Assembly (NCBI GenBank): GCA_903890885.1
Contig: CAITCX010000034.1
Coordinates: forward strand, 1 to 6,203
DNA: 6,203 bases
Source: an uncultured Dehalococcoidia bacterium
GTDB taxonomy: Bacteria; Chloroflexota; Dehalococcoidia; Dehalococcoidales; UBA3254
Direction: 5' to 3'
A program made the translations under genes and the position numbers. Of this stretch, positions 1 through 5,708 are shown piece by piece (within the stretch, counting starts at the first letter, position 1; each line of letters opens with the position of its first letter). A model generated the notes under the pieces. It saw only the letters and a program-made list of their open reading frames with translations, was not told where the DNA came from and ran no database searches.

Positions 1-267
1 CGGGCACTATAACCATCACACCCCGGGCAACTGATGAAGCAGGCAATACGCAATACGGCATTTCCAGGCAAAAAAGGCATGAGCCCGCAGACCTTTGGGG
101 TTCGCTGGCACCGCATCCGGTTACTATTTCAGCTGATAGCTGCGAGCTCGATTCAGAAAAAGAGTATGATACACCCTTGACCGGCGGATGCTGTTAAGTC
201 AGACTCCTCTCATAAATGTTCCAACCCGGTAGTCCAGGCTATCATCCGCAATTTTACAGTTACAAGG
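1..267. other. Gene-free left edge with competing inverted repeats
   Basis: No convincing coding frame was found here on either strand. The stretch lies downstream of phoU, and no clear hairpin plus T-tract terminator for phoU was seen. It does contain a segment, GCGGATGC at 184-191, that is complementary both to GCATCCG at 113-119 and to CATCCGC at 243-249, so two mutually exclusive 7-bp stems are possible. A short CAGCT/AGCTG repeat lies at 130-142 and a near-duplicate CAATACG/CAATACG pair at about 44-58. It could be a decayed mobile-element end or an untranslated structured region. Neither can be decided from the sequence alone. Confidence 0.4.
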
Positions 268-936
268 TTAGTACTTGGAAGCCCCTATTTCCTCCATCTT
301 GCCTGTTACCGTGTAAACTACCCGCTCGCATATATTGGTAGCCCGGTCAGCGGCGCGTTCGATATTGTGAGCAACCCATATCAGGCGCGTAGCGCGATTA
401 ACGGTTTTGGGGTCCGTCATCATAAACGTTAGCAGTTCCCGGAATATCTGGTCATACATGCTGTCCACCACTTCGTCCATGCCGATCACCTGGACAGCCC
501 CTTTAGAATCGTTTTCTATGAAAGACTTAAGGCTGTTATGTATCATCTCGATAGTAATATCGCACATGCGCGGGATATCAATAAGGGGTTTCAGTGGAGA
601 CTCATCGCCTATCATGACCACTATCTTGGCAATGCCGGCGGCGTAATCACCAATGCGTTCCAGTTCGATTATTATGTTTAATATAGCTACAATAGCGTTT
701 AGCTCACTGGCAACAGGGTGCTGCGCGGCAATTAGTTCTATCGTCTTTTTCTCAATTTCAAAGCGTTTTTCGTTGATCCTGGCATCGTCAGCAATTATCT
801 GATGCCCCAGGTTCAGGTCACGCTTTTTCAATGCCTCGATTGAACGACTTAAGGCTTTCTCCACCAGGTCTCCCATCAACATGACTTCTTGCTTGTCTTC
901 CTGCAGCATTTTTTGAAAGTTTTCTCTTTTGTCCAT
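268..936 (-). CDS. phoU: PhoU, phosphate signalling and transport accessory protein
   Basis: A cytoplasmic, all-helical protein of 222 residues, the usual length for PhoU. The family negatively regulates the PhoR/PhoB response and modulates phosphate uptake through the Pst transporter. It has two three-helix bundles, each with a metal-binding E/DxxxD-type motif. Here the first is ELERIGDY at residues 91-98, and the second is in NIERAADRATNI at residues 191-202. The open frame extends to a GTG at 945, but that codon overlaps the only Shine-Dalgarno sequence (GAGGAG, 945-950). The ATG at 934-936 lies 8 bases beyond it and is the better start. The gene follows the DUF47 gene after 69 bases on the same strand and is probably cotranscribed with it. 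No pst, phoR or phoB gene is in the window. Family assignment is secure. Its partner transporter here is unknown. Confidence 0.95.
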   Translation of the reverse strand: MDKRENFQKMLQEDKQEVMLMGDLVEKALSRSIEALKKRDLNLGHQIIADDARINEKRFEIEKKTIELIAAQHPVASELNAIVAILNIIIELERIGDYAAGIAKIVVMIGDESPLKPLIDIPRMCDITIEMIHNSLKSFIENDSKGAVQVIGMDEVVDSMYDQIFRELLTFMMTDPKTVNRATRLIWVAHNIERAADRATNICERVVYTVTGKMEEIGASKY

Positions 937-944
937 ATTTTTCA

Positions 945-950
945 CTCCTC
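945..950 (-). promoter_or_regulatory. Shine-Dalgarno that fixes the phoU start
   Basis: GAGGAG on the minus strand. It ends on the first base of the upstream in-frame GTG (943-945) and stands 8 bases before the ATG at 934-936. A ribosome could not use the GTG with this site, so the ATG is preferred and the protein loses three residues compared with the longest frame. Confidence 0.75.
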
Positions 951-1005
951 AAAAATACCCTGTCACCAACGCCAACATCCAGGTATCCAGCTTGTCTATG
1001 GGAGT

Positions 1006-1635
1006 TCAGGAGTACTTTATTGCGATACCTTCCAGTACGTCCGCAAAAACCTCGCATCCATTGATAGTCGCTTCCATTTTCCTGTAAACCTCGCTCCACT
1101 TCACGATGTAGTCCATTTCATTGGAAGGTTCAAAGAGATCAGCCAAAGCGGCGCGGGAGACAGTATCACCGTAATTCTCAATCTCATGGATAATCACGCA
1201 CCGTTTAAGAATCTTATCCTCACGAATAGTGCTATTTAGCTCTAATACACCACCTTGAACTTCCAACACTGCTTTGAGAATAATGTCGGATAATTCCTTG
1301 GCTTTTTCAGTTGGACCCGTTATCTTGTACAGGTACAAAGTGTCGGCAGTTGAGTGGATAAGGTCGGCAATATTATCTAATGAATCAGCCAGGGCGGAAA
1401 TGTCCTCTCTATCAAGCGGCGTTATAAAAGAGCGGTACAGGTACCTCGTTATATTATGGGTAATAGCATCTCCGTCCTGCTCCATATCGGCTAATAAACT
1501 GGTTCTTTCTTTTACGTTTTGCCAAACGTAGATCATGTCCTTTAATTGCCTGGCCATTTTTACCAGATTCTCGGCATCCTGCTCAAAAAAAGCGAAGACT
1601 TTCGTATCTTTAGGGAATAGGGAGAATTTAAACAT
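1006..1635 (-). CDS. DUF47 family PhoU-like protein (Pit-accessory type)
   Basis: A predicted helical cytoplasmic protein of 209 residues, the normal size for DUF47 (PhoU-like) proteins. Hallmarks visible are the ITPLDREDISAL block at residues 71-82 followed by LDNIADLI (86-93), and later IENYGDTVSRAA (152-163), a second acidic PhoU-like motif. The C-terminal KMEATINGCEVFADVLE (187-203) is also typical. In other bacteria these genes usually sit beside a low-affinity Pit-type phosphate permease and are thought to modulate it. No permease is present here, and the neighbour is phoU instead. The ATG at 1633-1635 has only a weak G-rich ribosome site (GGGGG, 1643-1647). A good promoter lies just upstream at 1668-1696. 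Family is confident. The physiological target is inferred. Confidence 0.9.
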   Translation of the reverse strand: MFKFSLFPKDTKVFAFFEQDAENLVKMARQLKDMIYVWQNVKERTSLLADMEQDGDAITHNITRYLYRSFITPLDREDISALADSLDNIADLIHSTADTLYLYKITGPTEKAKELSDIILKAVLEVQGGVLELNSTIREDKILKRCVIIHEIENYGDTVSRAALADLFEPSNEMDYIVKWSEVYRKMEATINGCEVFADVLEGIAIKYS

Positions 1636-1667
1636 TCACAGTGCCCCCGGAAGCTTCTCTACAGGAC

Positions 1668-1696
1668 ATTGTAGACACGGCGTTCATAATAGTCAA
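1668..1696 (-). promoter_or_regulatory. Promoter of the DUF47-phoU unit
   Basis: On the minus strand, TTGACT (1691-1696), a 17-base spacer, and TACAAT (1668-1673). Each box matches the sigma-70 consensus at 5 of 6 positions. Predicted transcription starts near 1660, leaving an untranslated leader of about 25 bases. The -35 box touches the outer end of the ftsZ terminator stem. No PHO box was recognised. Confidence 0.75.
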
Positions 1697-1732
1697 CAAA
1701 AGGCTGGATATTTTAATTATCCAGCCTTTTGT
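1696..1732 (-). terminator. Rho-independent terminator after ftsZ, probably bidirectional
   Basis: Perfect inverted repeat of 15 bp: arms 1696-1710 and 1718-1732, with a 7-base loop (1711-1717). The core is AAAAGGCTGGATA pairing with TATCCAGCCTTTT. Read from the minus strand, the T-run lies at the end of the stem (TTTTGTTG), 29 bases beyond the ftsZ stop. Read from the plus strand, the stem is followed by a longer T-tract (1735-1740), so it could also stop plus-strand transcription. Confidence 0.9.
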
Positions 1733-1760
1733 GTATTTTTTACCTGCGGGGTTAGCTTGT

Positions 1761-2831
1761 TTAACGCTTGTAACTGCCTTTGTATCTCATATAGGCGGGG
1801 ACCGAGAAATCACCCTCTGTTTTCATATTCTTAAGTGTTTTGGTAATTTGCTGTTCTCTGGCAGATCCGGAAAGCTGGTCCTTGGTGGCGAAACCGGTGG
1901 CAATAAGAGTCAGCTTAACTTCGTTGCCCATGTTGGGATTGATGTTGACGCCGAAGATGATATTGGCATCGGGATCAACTGCTTCACCGATAATCTTGGC
2001 GGCATCGCTGACCTCGAAAAGGGTCAGGTTGCTGCTGCCTACTACGTTGAACATGACGCCCTTGGCGCCTTTAACGCTGACATCCAGCAGGGGGCTGGCC
2101 AATGCTTCTTTAGCGGCTGTGACTGTCCTGTTCTGTCCTGAACCGCGACCGACTGACATCCAGGCTGGCCCGGCATCTTTCATAATAGCCCTGACATCAG
2201 CAAAATCCAGGTTAACCAGACCGGGCACCGTAATAACTTCAGCGATGGCCTGAACCGCGTTGCAAAGAACTTCATCTGCAATCTTGAATGCGCCATCTAC
2301 GCCGGTCTTGTTATCCGAAAGCTCCAGCAGTTTATCATTGGGTACAATAATCACAGTATCCAGCTTGGAAGTAAGATCCCTGATACCCTCTTCAGCTACC
2401 TGCATGCGACGGTTTCCTTCAAAAGAGAAAGGCTTGGTCACGCAGGCGACAGTTAACGCGCCTGAATGTTTGGCCATTTCAGCCACCACTGATATTGAAC
2501 CGGTACCCGTACCGCCGCCCATACCGGCAGCCATGAATACCATATCAGCTCCGGCTAAAGCCTGCTTGATTTCGTCACGGGTTTCTTCGGCTGACCTGCG
2601 GCCGATAGTCTGGTCACCGCCCGCGCCGTGTCCCTTGGTAAGCCCCTCTCCTATTAAAATACGAGTTGGAGCTTCCGTAATCTCCAGATGAGCGGCATCG
2701 GTATTCATAGCGATGAATTCTACGCCGCGGATGTTTTCACGTACCATTCTGGTAATGGCGTTGCAGCCCGCTCCGCCCATACCGACAACTTTAATTTTGG
2801 CTCCACTTGGAACATAACTTGTTTTCGACAT
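1761..2831 (-). CDS. ftsZ: Cell division GTPase FtsZ
   Basis: A tubulin-like GTPase that polymerises at mid-cell into the Z-ring. The GTP-binding fold starts with KIKVVGMGGAGCNAI (residues 12-26). The tubulin signature GGGTGTG is at 105-111, and the catalytic T7 loop NLDFAD is at 207-212 with both aspartates (209, 212) present. At 356 residues it is shorter than most FtsZ proteins. The globular part ends near ATGF (311-314), leaving a linker of only about 25 residues before a divergent C-terminal peptide, VPAYMRYKGSYKR (344-356). This compares with the common IPAFLR-type peptide that binds FtsA. Start ATG 2829-2831 has a strong AAGGAG 7 bases upstream, in tandem with a second copy. It lies 38 bases after ftsA in the same orientation and is followed by a strong terminator. 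Confidence 0.98.
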   Translation of the reverse strand: MSKTSYVPSGAKIKVVGMGGAGCNAITRMVRENIRGVEFIAMNTDAAHLEITEAPTRILIGEGLTKGHGAGGDQTIGRRSAEETRDEIKQALAGADMVFMAAGMGGGTGTGSISVVAEMAKHSGALTVACVTKPFSFEGNRRMQVAEEGIRDLTSKLDTVIIVPNDKLLELSDNKTGVDGAFKIADEVLCNAVQAIAEVITVPGLVNLDFADVRAIMKDAGPAWMSVGRGSGQNRTVTAAKEALASPLLDVSVKGAKGVMFNVVGSSNLTLFEVSDAAKIIGEAVDPDANIIFGVNINPNMGNEVKLTLIATGFATKDQLSGSAREQQITKTLKNMKTEGDFSVPAYMRYKGSYKR

Positions 2832-2838
2832 TTGATCT

Positions 2839-2853
2839 CTCCTTATACTCCTT
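2839..2853 (-). promoter_or_regulatory. Tandem Shine-Dalgarno sites before ftsZ
   Basis: On the minus strand TAAGGAG occurs twice with a 9-base period: AAGGAG at 2848-2853 and again at 2839-2844. The proximal copy is 7 bases from the ftsZ ATG and is the functional one by spacing. The distal copy is 16 bases away. It may act as a standby site that raises ftsZ translation relative to ftsA. Confidence 0.6.
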
Positions 2854-2869
2854 ATGCTAGTTTATATAA

Positions 2870-4078
2870 TTAGCGGAATAGTTTGGCGGGGGCCGAAAAA
2901 AGCTTCCGGAATCCCGCGGCTGTATTTTGCGTACCTTGCTGACCTTCAATACCGTTGACTTTCATTTTAGAGAGAACCAGACCCACGCTGGTTGCATAAG
3001 CAGGGTCATTTAATACGGCACTGGAAACGCCGCTCAGGGCAGTCGGGACGCCGATCCTTACCGGCAAACGAGTAACGTTTTGAGCCATCTCTACTATTCC
3101 GGGCACATTGGCGCAGCCGCCGGTAAGCACTATGCCGGAAGGGATTAAGCTGGCATAATTGGAACGAGGCAGTTCCATCACTATCAGGCGCATGAGTTCT
3201 TCCAGCCTGGCGAGCATGATTTCACGCAGATCACCATATGATATACTGCGTCCACTCTCACTTAAGACTCTATCGCCTTCCTTCTCCTGCAGTGGTTGAA
3301 GATTGCCGTACTTTTTCTTCATTTCTTCGGCCAGTTCAAACGGGATTGCCAGACCTGTTGCAATATCCTGGGTAACATTATACCCGGCCACCGGCAGAAC
3401 GGCAGTTTGATAGATGCAGCCGTCTTTCATCACAGCGATGTTGGTGATGCCTCCACCGATATCCGCCACCAGAACGCCGGATTGCTTCTCTTCTGCACTT
3501 AATACGGCCTCGGCACTGGCCAGAGGTTCCAGGATAAAGTCTTCAATTTCGATTCCTACGCTGTTGACACATTGAGTCAGGTTCTGGATAGAAGCTGCTC
3601 CGCCGGTAATAACGTGGGCCTCGATAGTCAATTCATTGCCGTGCATGCCGACAGGATTCTGAACATCATGACTATCCAGGGTATAAACCCGGGGAATAAC
3701 ATGCAGGATTTTCCTTTCTCCCGGAGCATCGGCATTCAATGCTACATCCAATACCCTCTTCAGGTCTTGTTGCCGCACTATCTGATCGTTATGAGTAATC
3801 GCGATAGTACCTTTCTTATTGGCTGAACTAATGGATTGGCCTGTAACGCCAATATATGCTGAAGTTAACTTGATGCCTGCCATCATTTCAGCCTTATTAA
3901 CGGACTGACGGATGGATTCCTTAACCAGGCCTACATTGGCCACAATGGCTTTTTCGATCCCATGAGACGGGGCAGTACCTACCCCCAGGATCCTTATGCC
4001 ATGCTTATCATCCTGAACACCCATGATAGTACAAACCTTGGTCGTACCTATGTCTATAGCTGCTATTTTTTTTGCCAC
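2870..4078 (-). CDS. ftsA: Cell division protein FtsA, actin-like membrane tether of FtsZ
   Basis: An ATP-binding actin-family protein of 402 residues, close to the usual length. It anchors FtsZ filaments to the inner face of the membrane and recruits later division proteins. Phosphate-1 motif AIDIGTTKV is at residues 7-15, the FtsA-specific 1C/SHS2 region at roughly 80-160, phosphate-2 motif VADIGGGITNIAV at 204-216, and the adenosine motif VLTGGCANVPGI at 317-328. The C-terminus AGFRKLFSAPAKLFR (388-402) is an amphipathic, basic membrane-targeting helix, separated from the core by a Gln/Gly/Thr-rich linker. Translation starts at a GTG (4076-4078) with AGGAG at 4088-4092, 9 bases away. Upstream are the small tail-paralogue and MerR genes instead of ftsQ or murein genes. 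Confidence 0.97.
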   Translation of the reverse strand: MAKKIAAIDIGTTKVCTIMGVQDDKHGIRILGVGTAPSHGIEKAIVANVGLVKESIRQSVNKAEMMAGIKLTSAYIGVTGQSISSANKKGTIAITHNDQIVRQQDLKRVLDVALNADAPGERKILHVIPRVYTLDSHDVQNPVGMHGNELTIEAHVITGGAASIQNLTQCVNSVGIEIEDFILEPLASAEAVLSAEEKQSGVLVADIGGGITNIAVMKDGCIYQTAVLPVAGYNVTQDIATGLAIPFELAEEMKKKYGNLQPLQEKEGDRVLSESGRSISYGDLREIMLARLEELMRLIVMELPRSNYASLIPSGIVLTGGCANVPGIVEMAQNVTRLPVRIGVPTALSGVSSAVLNDPAYATSVGLVLSKMKVNGIEGQQGTQNTAAGFRKLFSAPAKLFR

Positions 4079-4142
4079 TATTTTTTTCTCCTGTTATTGA
4101 AGATAACGAACTACATTTTTCCCTGGTTAATCCTTACCCCTG

Positions 4143-4355
4143 CTATCCCCTGGTTTCTCTATAATGCACATTCCATTTTAAACAAAGAGAATTGACGAAG
4201 TTCTTGGTGGTCGCATCAGGCGCTTTGTAAAGTTCTGCCAAAAACCCATGCAGCAATTCACCGCCGCTCATTCCCACGGTTGGTTCACCCGGACCTGGAA
4301 GATTGATATAAACAATCTCCGTCATTAATTTTTGATACTCAATAGATGTTCCCAT
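4143..4355 (-). CDS. 70-residue protein, HTH-less paralogue of the adjacent MerR protein's C-terminal tail
   Basis: No known family was recognised. Residues 24-70 align without gaps to residues 89-135 of the neighbouring MerR-type protein, with 25 of 47 identical. Shared elements are EPTxxM, ELLHGFLxELY, LCxKWNV and a final RE. Residues 1-23 do not resemble the helix-turn-helix domain, so the protein should not bind DNA by itself. It is not a decayed remnant: it has an intact ATG, a strong AGGAGG (4361-4366) 5 bases upstream and a clean stop. It lies 65 bases after the MerR gene and 64 bases before ftsA on the same strand, so cotranscription with ftsAZ is likely. It may form mixed complexes with the MerR protein or share a binding partner through the tail. 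Function is inferred only. Confidence 0.8.
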   Translation of the reverse strand: MGTSIEYQKLMTEIVYINLPGPGEPTVGMSGGELLHGFLAELYKAPDATTKNFVNSLCLKWNVHYRETRG

Positions 4356-4420
4356 GATTTCCTCCTACTACTATATTTTTTTTATTTTTACCCTCAATTT
4401 AATGCGTCTGTATACATTAG

Positions 4421-4828
4421 CTATTCGCCGCGTTCTCGAAAACGTACATTCCATTTTCGGCACAGGTTTTCGACATCCGCCTTCGTCTCAGGACTGGCAT
4501 TGCGGTAAAGCTCAGTTAGAAAGCCGTGCAGCAGCTCCTGATCGTTCATTTCCGGTGTAGGTTCCTGAGATCCAAATACATCAATCACGTTGCTCTGTTC
4601 TTTAGAAAACATCTGGCTTATCTGTGTTAGAGAAAATCCCTGTCCGCGTTTTTCTCTGATAATTGAACACCGTCTTACCACATCAGCTTTATCATATAAA
4701 TCGGTGTTGCCTCGTTTGGCAGCCACTACAATCAACCCGCGTTTTCGGTAATCCCTTAGAGAGGGAACAGATATTTGCAGAATGTCAGCAACTTCGGGTG
4801 CTTCTATCAATTCCAAATTACCAGTCAC
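4421..4828 (-). CDS. MerR-type transcriptional regulator with unusual short C-terminal tail
   Basis: A 135-residue protein. Residues 8-33 form a MerR-like helix-turn-helix (PEVADILQISVPSLRDYRKR), followed by a wing and second helical part with LYDKADVVRR (44-53) and QGFSLTQISQMF (63-74). Classical MerR proteins continue into a long dimerisation coiled coil and an effector domain. Here there is instead a tail of about 50 residues with ELLHGFLTELY (98-108) and LCRKWNVRFRE (122-132). No metal-binding cysteine pair is apparent. The same tail is repeated in the downstream 70-residue protein. The start is GTG (4826-4828) with AGGAG (4835-4839) 6 bases upstream. Its promoter region is full of palindromes, which suggests autoregulation. 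Position at the head of ftsA-ftsZ makes it a candidate regulator of division genes. Effector and targets are unknown. Confidence 0.85.
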   Translation of the reverse strand: MTGNLELIEAPEVADILQISVPSLRDYRKRGLIVVAAKRGNTDLYDKADVVRRCSIIREKRGQGFSLTQISQMFSKEQSNVIDVFGSQEPTPEMNDQELLHGFLTELYRNASPETKADVENLCRKWNVRFRERGE

Positions 4829-4847
4829 TAATAACTCCTGATAGTGT

Positions 4848-4879
4848 ATGATATCATATGATATTACACAATATCATAT
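4848..4879. promoter_or_regulatory. Candidate operator of the MerR-type regulator
   Basis: A dense palindromic cluster. ATATCATATGATAT (4851-4864) is a perfect 14-bp palindrome overlapping ATGATATCAT (4848-4857), another perfect one. ATATCATAT recurs at 4871-4879, exactly 20 bases (about two helical turns) from its first occurrence at 4851. GTGTA (4844-4848) and TACAC (4865-4869) also flank it. The cluster covers the -10 box and spacer of the predicted merR promoter, as expected for a MerR-family or autorepressor site. Confidence 0.55.
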
Positions 4880-4887
4880 CTTGTCAA
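4858..4887 (-). promoter_or_regulatory. Promoter for the merR - small gene - ftsA - ftsZ unit
   Basis: On the minus strand, a perfect TTGACA (4882-4887), an 18-base spacer and TATCAT (4858-4863, 5 of 6 matches). Transcription would start near 4851, about 22 bases before the GTG start. The longer than optimal spacer and the palindromes within it resemble promoters controlled by DNA distortion by MerR-type proteins, which typically have 19-20 base spacers. Confidence 0.65.
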
Positions 4888-4927
4888 TAGTCGATTTAAC
4901 ACTTGAAACAAGCGATTGATTTTTAAT

Positions 4928-4968
4928 CAGCTATACCTCAGGGTGGCCGGGAATTGGCCTGAAAAATC
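4928..4968 (+). repeat. Left copy of a 41-base imperfect direct repeat flanking mazEF
   Basis: Matches 5709-5749 at 35 of 41 positions with no gaps. The core shared run is TCAGGGTG, then CCGGGAAT, then TGAAAA. It contains a small inverted repeat, TCAGG (4938-4942) with CCTGA (4958-4962). It lies between the divergent merR and mazE promoters. Confidence 0.85.
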
Positions 4969-5015
4969 ATTGTCCGCTTTGAGTTTCATGATATTGTGAC
5001 AAAGTGAAAAGCTTA

Positions 5016-5044
5016 TTGACAAATATTGATCTTTGATGTATCTT
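5016..5044 (+). promoter_or_regulatory. Promoter of mazEF
   Basis: TTGACA (5016-5021), a perfect -35 box, a 17-base spacer and a weaker TATCTT (5039-5044, 4 of 6 matches). Predicted start is near 5051, giving a leader of roughly 25 bases to the mazE ATG. Confidence 0.6.
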
Positions 5045-5045
5045 C

Positions 5046-5059
5046 ATTGTAGACACAAT
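5046..5059 (+). promoter_or_regulatory. Candidate MazE/MazEF operator
   Basis: Inverted repeat ATTGT-AGAC-ACAAT across the expected mazEF transcription start. A related small repeat, TTGT-G-ACAA, lies upstream at 4994-5002. MazE antitoxins of the SpoVT/AbrB type bind palindromes in their own promoters, so autorepression here is plausible but not shown. Confidence 0.4.
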
Positions 5060-5074
5060 TAACAGGAGAAAACT

Positions 5075-5317
5075 ATGAAAACTCGTGTTCAGAAATGGGG
5101 CAATAGCCTGGCCTTAAGGATACCAAAATCATTTGCTTCAGAGGTTGGTTTAAAGAGCGATTCTCCGGTAGATATTTCTACGGAAGATGGGAAACTGGTT
5201 ATCGCCCCTGTCACAAAACCTCAGTTAACACTCGAACAACTGCTGGCCAAAGTCACTGCGGAAAATATTCATCATGAGATAGAGGTGGGACCTGCCACCG
5301 GAAATGAAGCATGGTAA
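5075..5317 (+). CDS. mazE: MazE-type antitoxin (AbrB/SpoVT DNA-binding fold)
   Basis: An antitoxin of 80 residues that neutralises MazF and represses its own operon. Residues 1-47 form the swapped-hairpin DNA-binding domain, with the family pattern VQKWGNSLALRIPKS (5-19) and DGKLVIAPV (38-46). Residues 50-80 are the acidic, extended toxin-binding tail, ending in NEAW, very like the C-terminus of enterobacterial MazE. The ATG at 5075 is preceded by AGGAG (5064-5068) at 6 bases. The gene overlaps mazF by 7 bases, indicating translational coupling. It has its own promoter and points away from merR. Both proteins look much more like proteobacterial MazEF than anything linked to the ftsAZ unit, which suggests horizontal acquisition. 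Confidence 0.95.
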   Translation: MKTRVQKWGNSLALRIPKSFASEVGLKSDSPVDISTEDGKLVIAPVTKPQLTLEQLLAKVTAENIHHEIEVGPATGNEAW

Positions 5318-5658
5318 GCTCTCAAACTTATGTCCCCCAATGCGGCGATATGGTGTGGATTGCTTTAAGTCCGCAAGCTGGTCATGAACAAGCTGGCCGC
5401 CGTCCAGCAGTGGTCCTTTCACCAAAGAAATATAATAGCAAAACCGGATTAGCAATTTTTTGTCCGGTAACCAACCAAATCAAAGGTTATCCCTTCGAAG
5501 TGCTTCTACCCGAAGGCATGCCGATAACCGGGGCTATTTTATCCGACCAGGTTAAAAGCCTGGATTGGCGAGCGCGCAAAGCCGAATTTATAGGCACTCT
5601 GCCGGATGAGATAACTTCGGAAATACTCCAGAAATTGAATACATTACTATCCGGATAG
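5311..5658 (+). CDS. mazF: MazF-type endoribonuclease toxin
   Basis: A PemK/MazF ribonuclease of 115 residues, full length, which cleaves single-stranded mRNA at short motifs (ACA for E. coli MazF) and arrests growth when free of MazE. The core EQAGRRPAVVLSPKKYNSKT (26-45) and KGYPFEVLLP (58-67) are close to E. coli MazF. By ungapped alignment from memory, R31 and T54 correspond to its catalytic Arg29 and Thr52, so the toxin should be active. ILSDQVKSLDWRAR (76-89) is the dimer-interface block. The start ATG overlaps the mazE stop, so it is translated by coupling and has no separate strong ribosome site. The stop lies inside a 14-bp palindrome. Cleavage specificity cannot be told from sequence. 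Confidence 0.96.
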   Translation: MVSSQTYVPQCGDMVWIALSPQAGHEQAGRRPAVVLSPKKYNSKTGLAIFCPVTNQIKGYPFEVLLPEGMPITGAILSDQVKSLDWRARKAEFIGTLPDEITSEILQKLNTLLSG

Positions 5659-5659
5659 T
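5646..5659. repeat. 14-bp perfect palindrome over the mazF stop
   Basis: ACTATCCGGATAGT contains the mazF TAG. As RNA it could form a 5-bp stem with a 4-base loop. No T-tract follows, so it is a poor intrinsic terminator. It may be a protein-binding site, an mRNA 3'-end structure, or chance. Confidence 0.5.
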
Positions 5660-5708
5660 CAGGTTTCAGCTGGCATATATTACCTTGTTGAGCATCTGCA
5701 GAGTTCTT

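Noticed and set aside
184..249. A possible tRNA: 7-bp outer stem enclosing 66 bases.
   Set aside because: No T-loop (GGTTCRA-like) sequence, D-arm or anticodon arm fits on either strand, so the stem alone is not enough.
1641..2691. Long plus-strand open frames opposite ftsZ (for example 1641-2141 and 2260-2691).
   Set aside because: They are shadows of the well-conserved ftsZ frame. Their translations show no family features and lack ribosome sites.
4375..4400. A separate minus-strand promoter before the 70-residue gene (TTGAGG, 16-base spacer, TATAGT).
   Set aside because: The -10 box would place the transcription start inside the ribosome site at 4361-4366. The -35 box is weak and the spacer is just A-rich.
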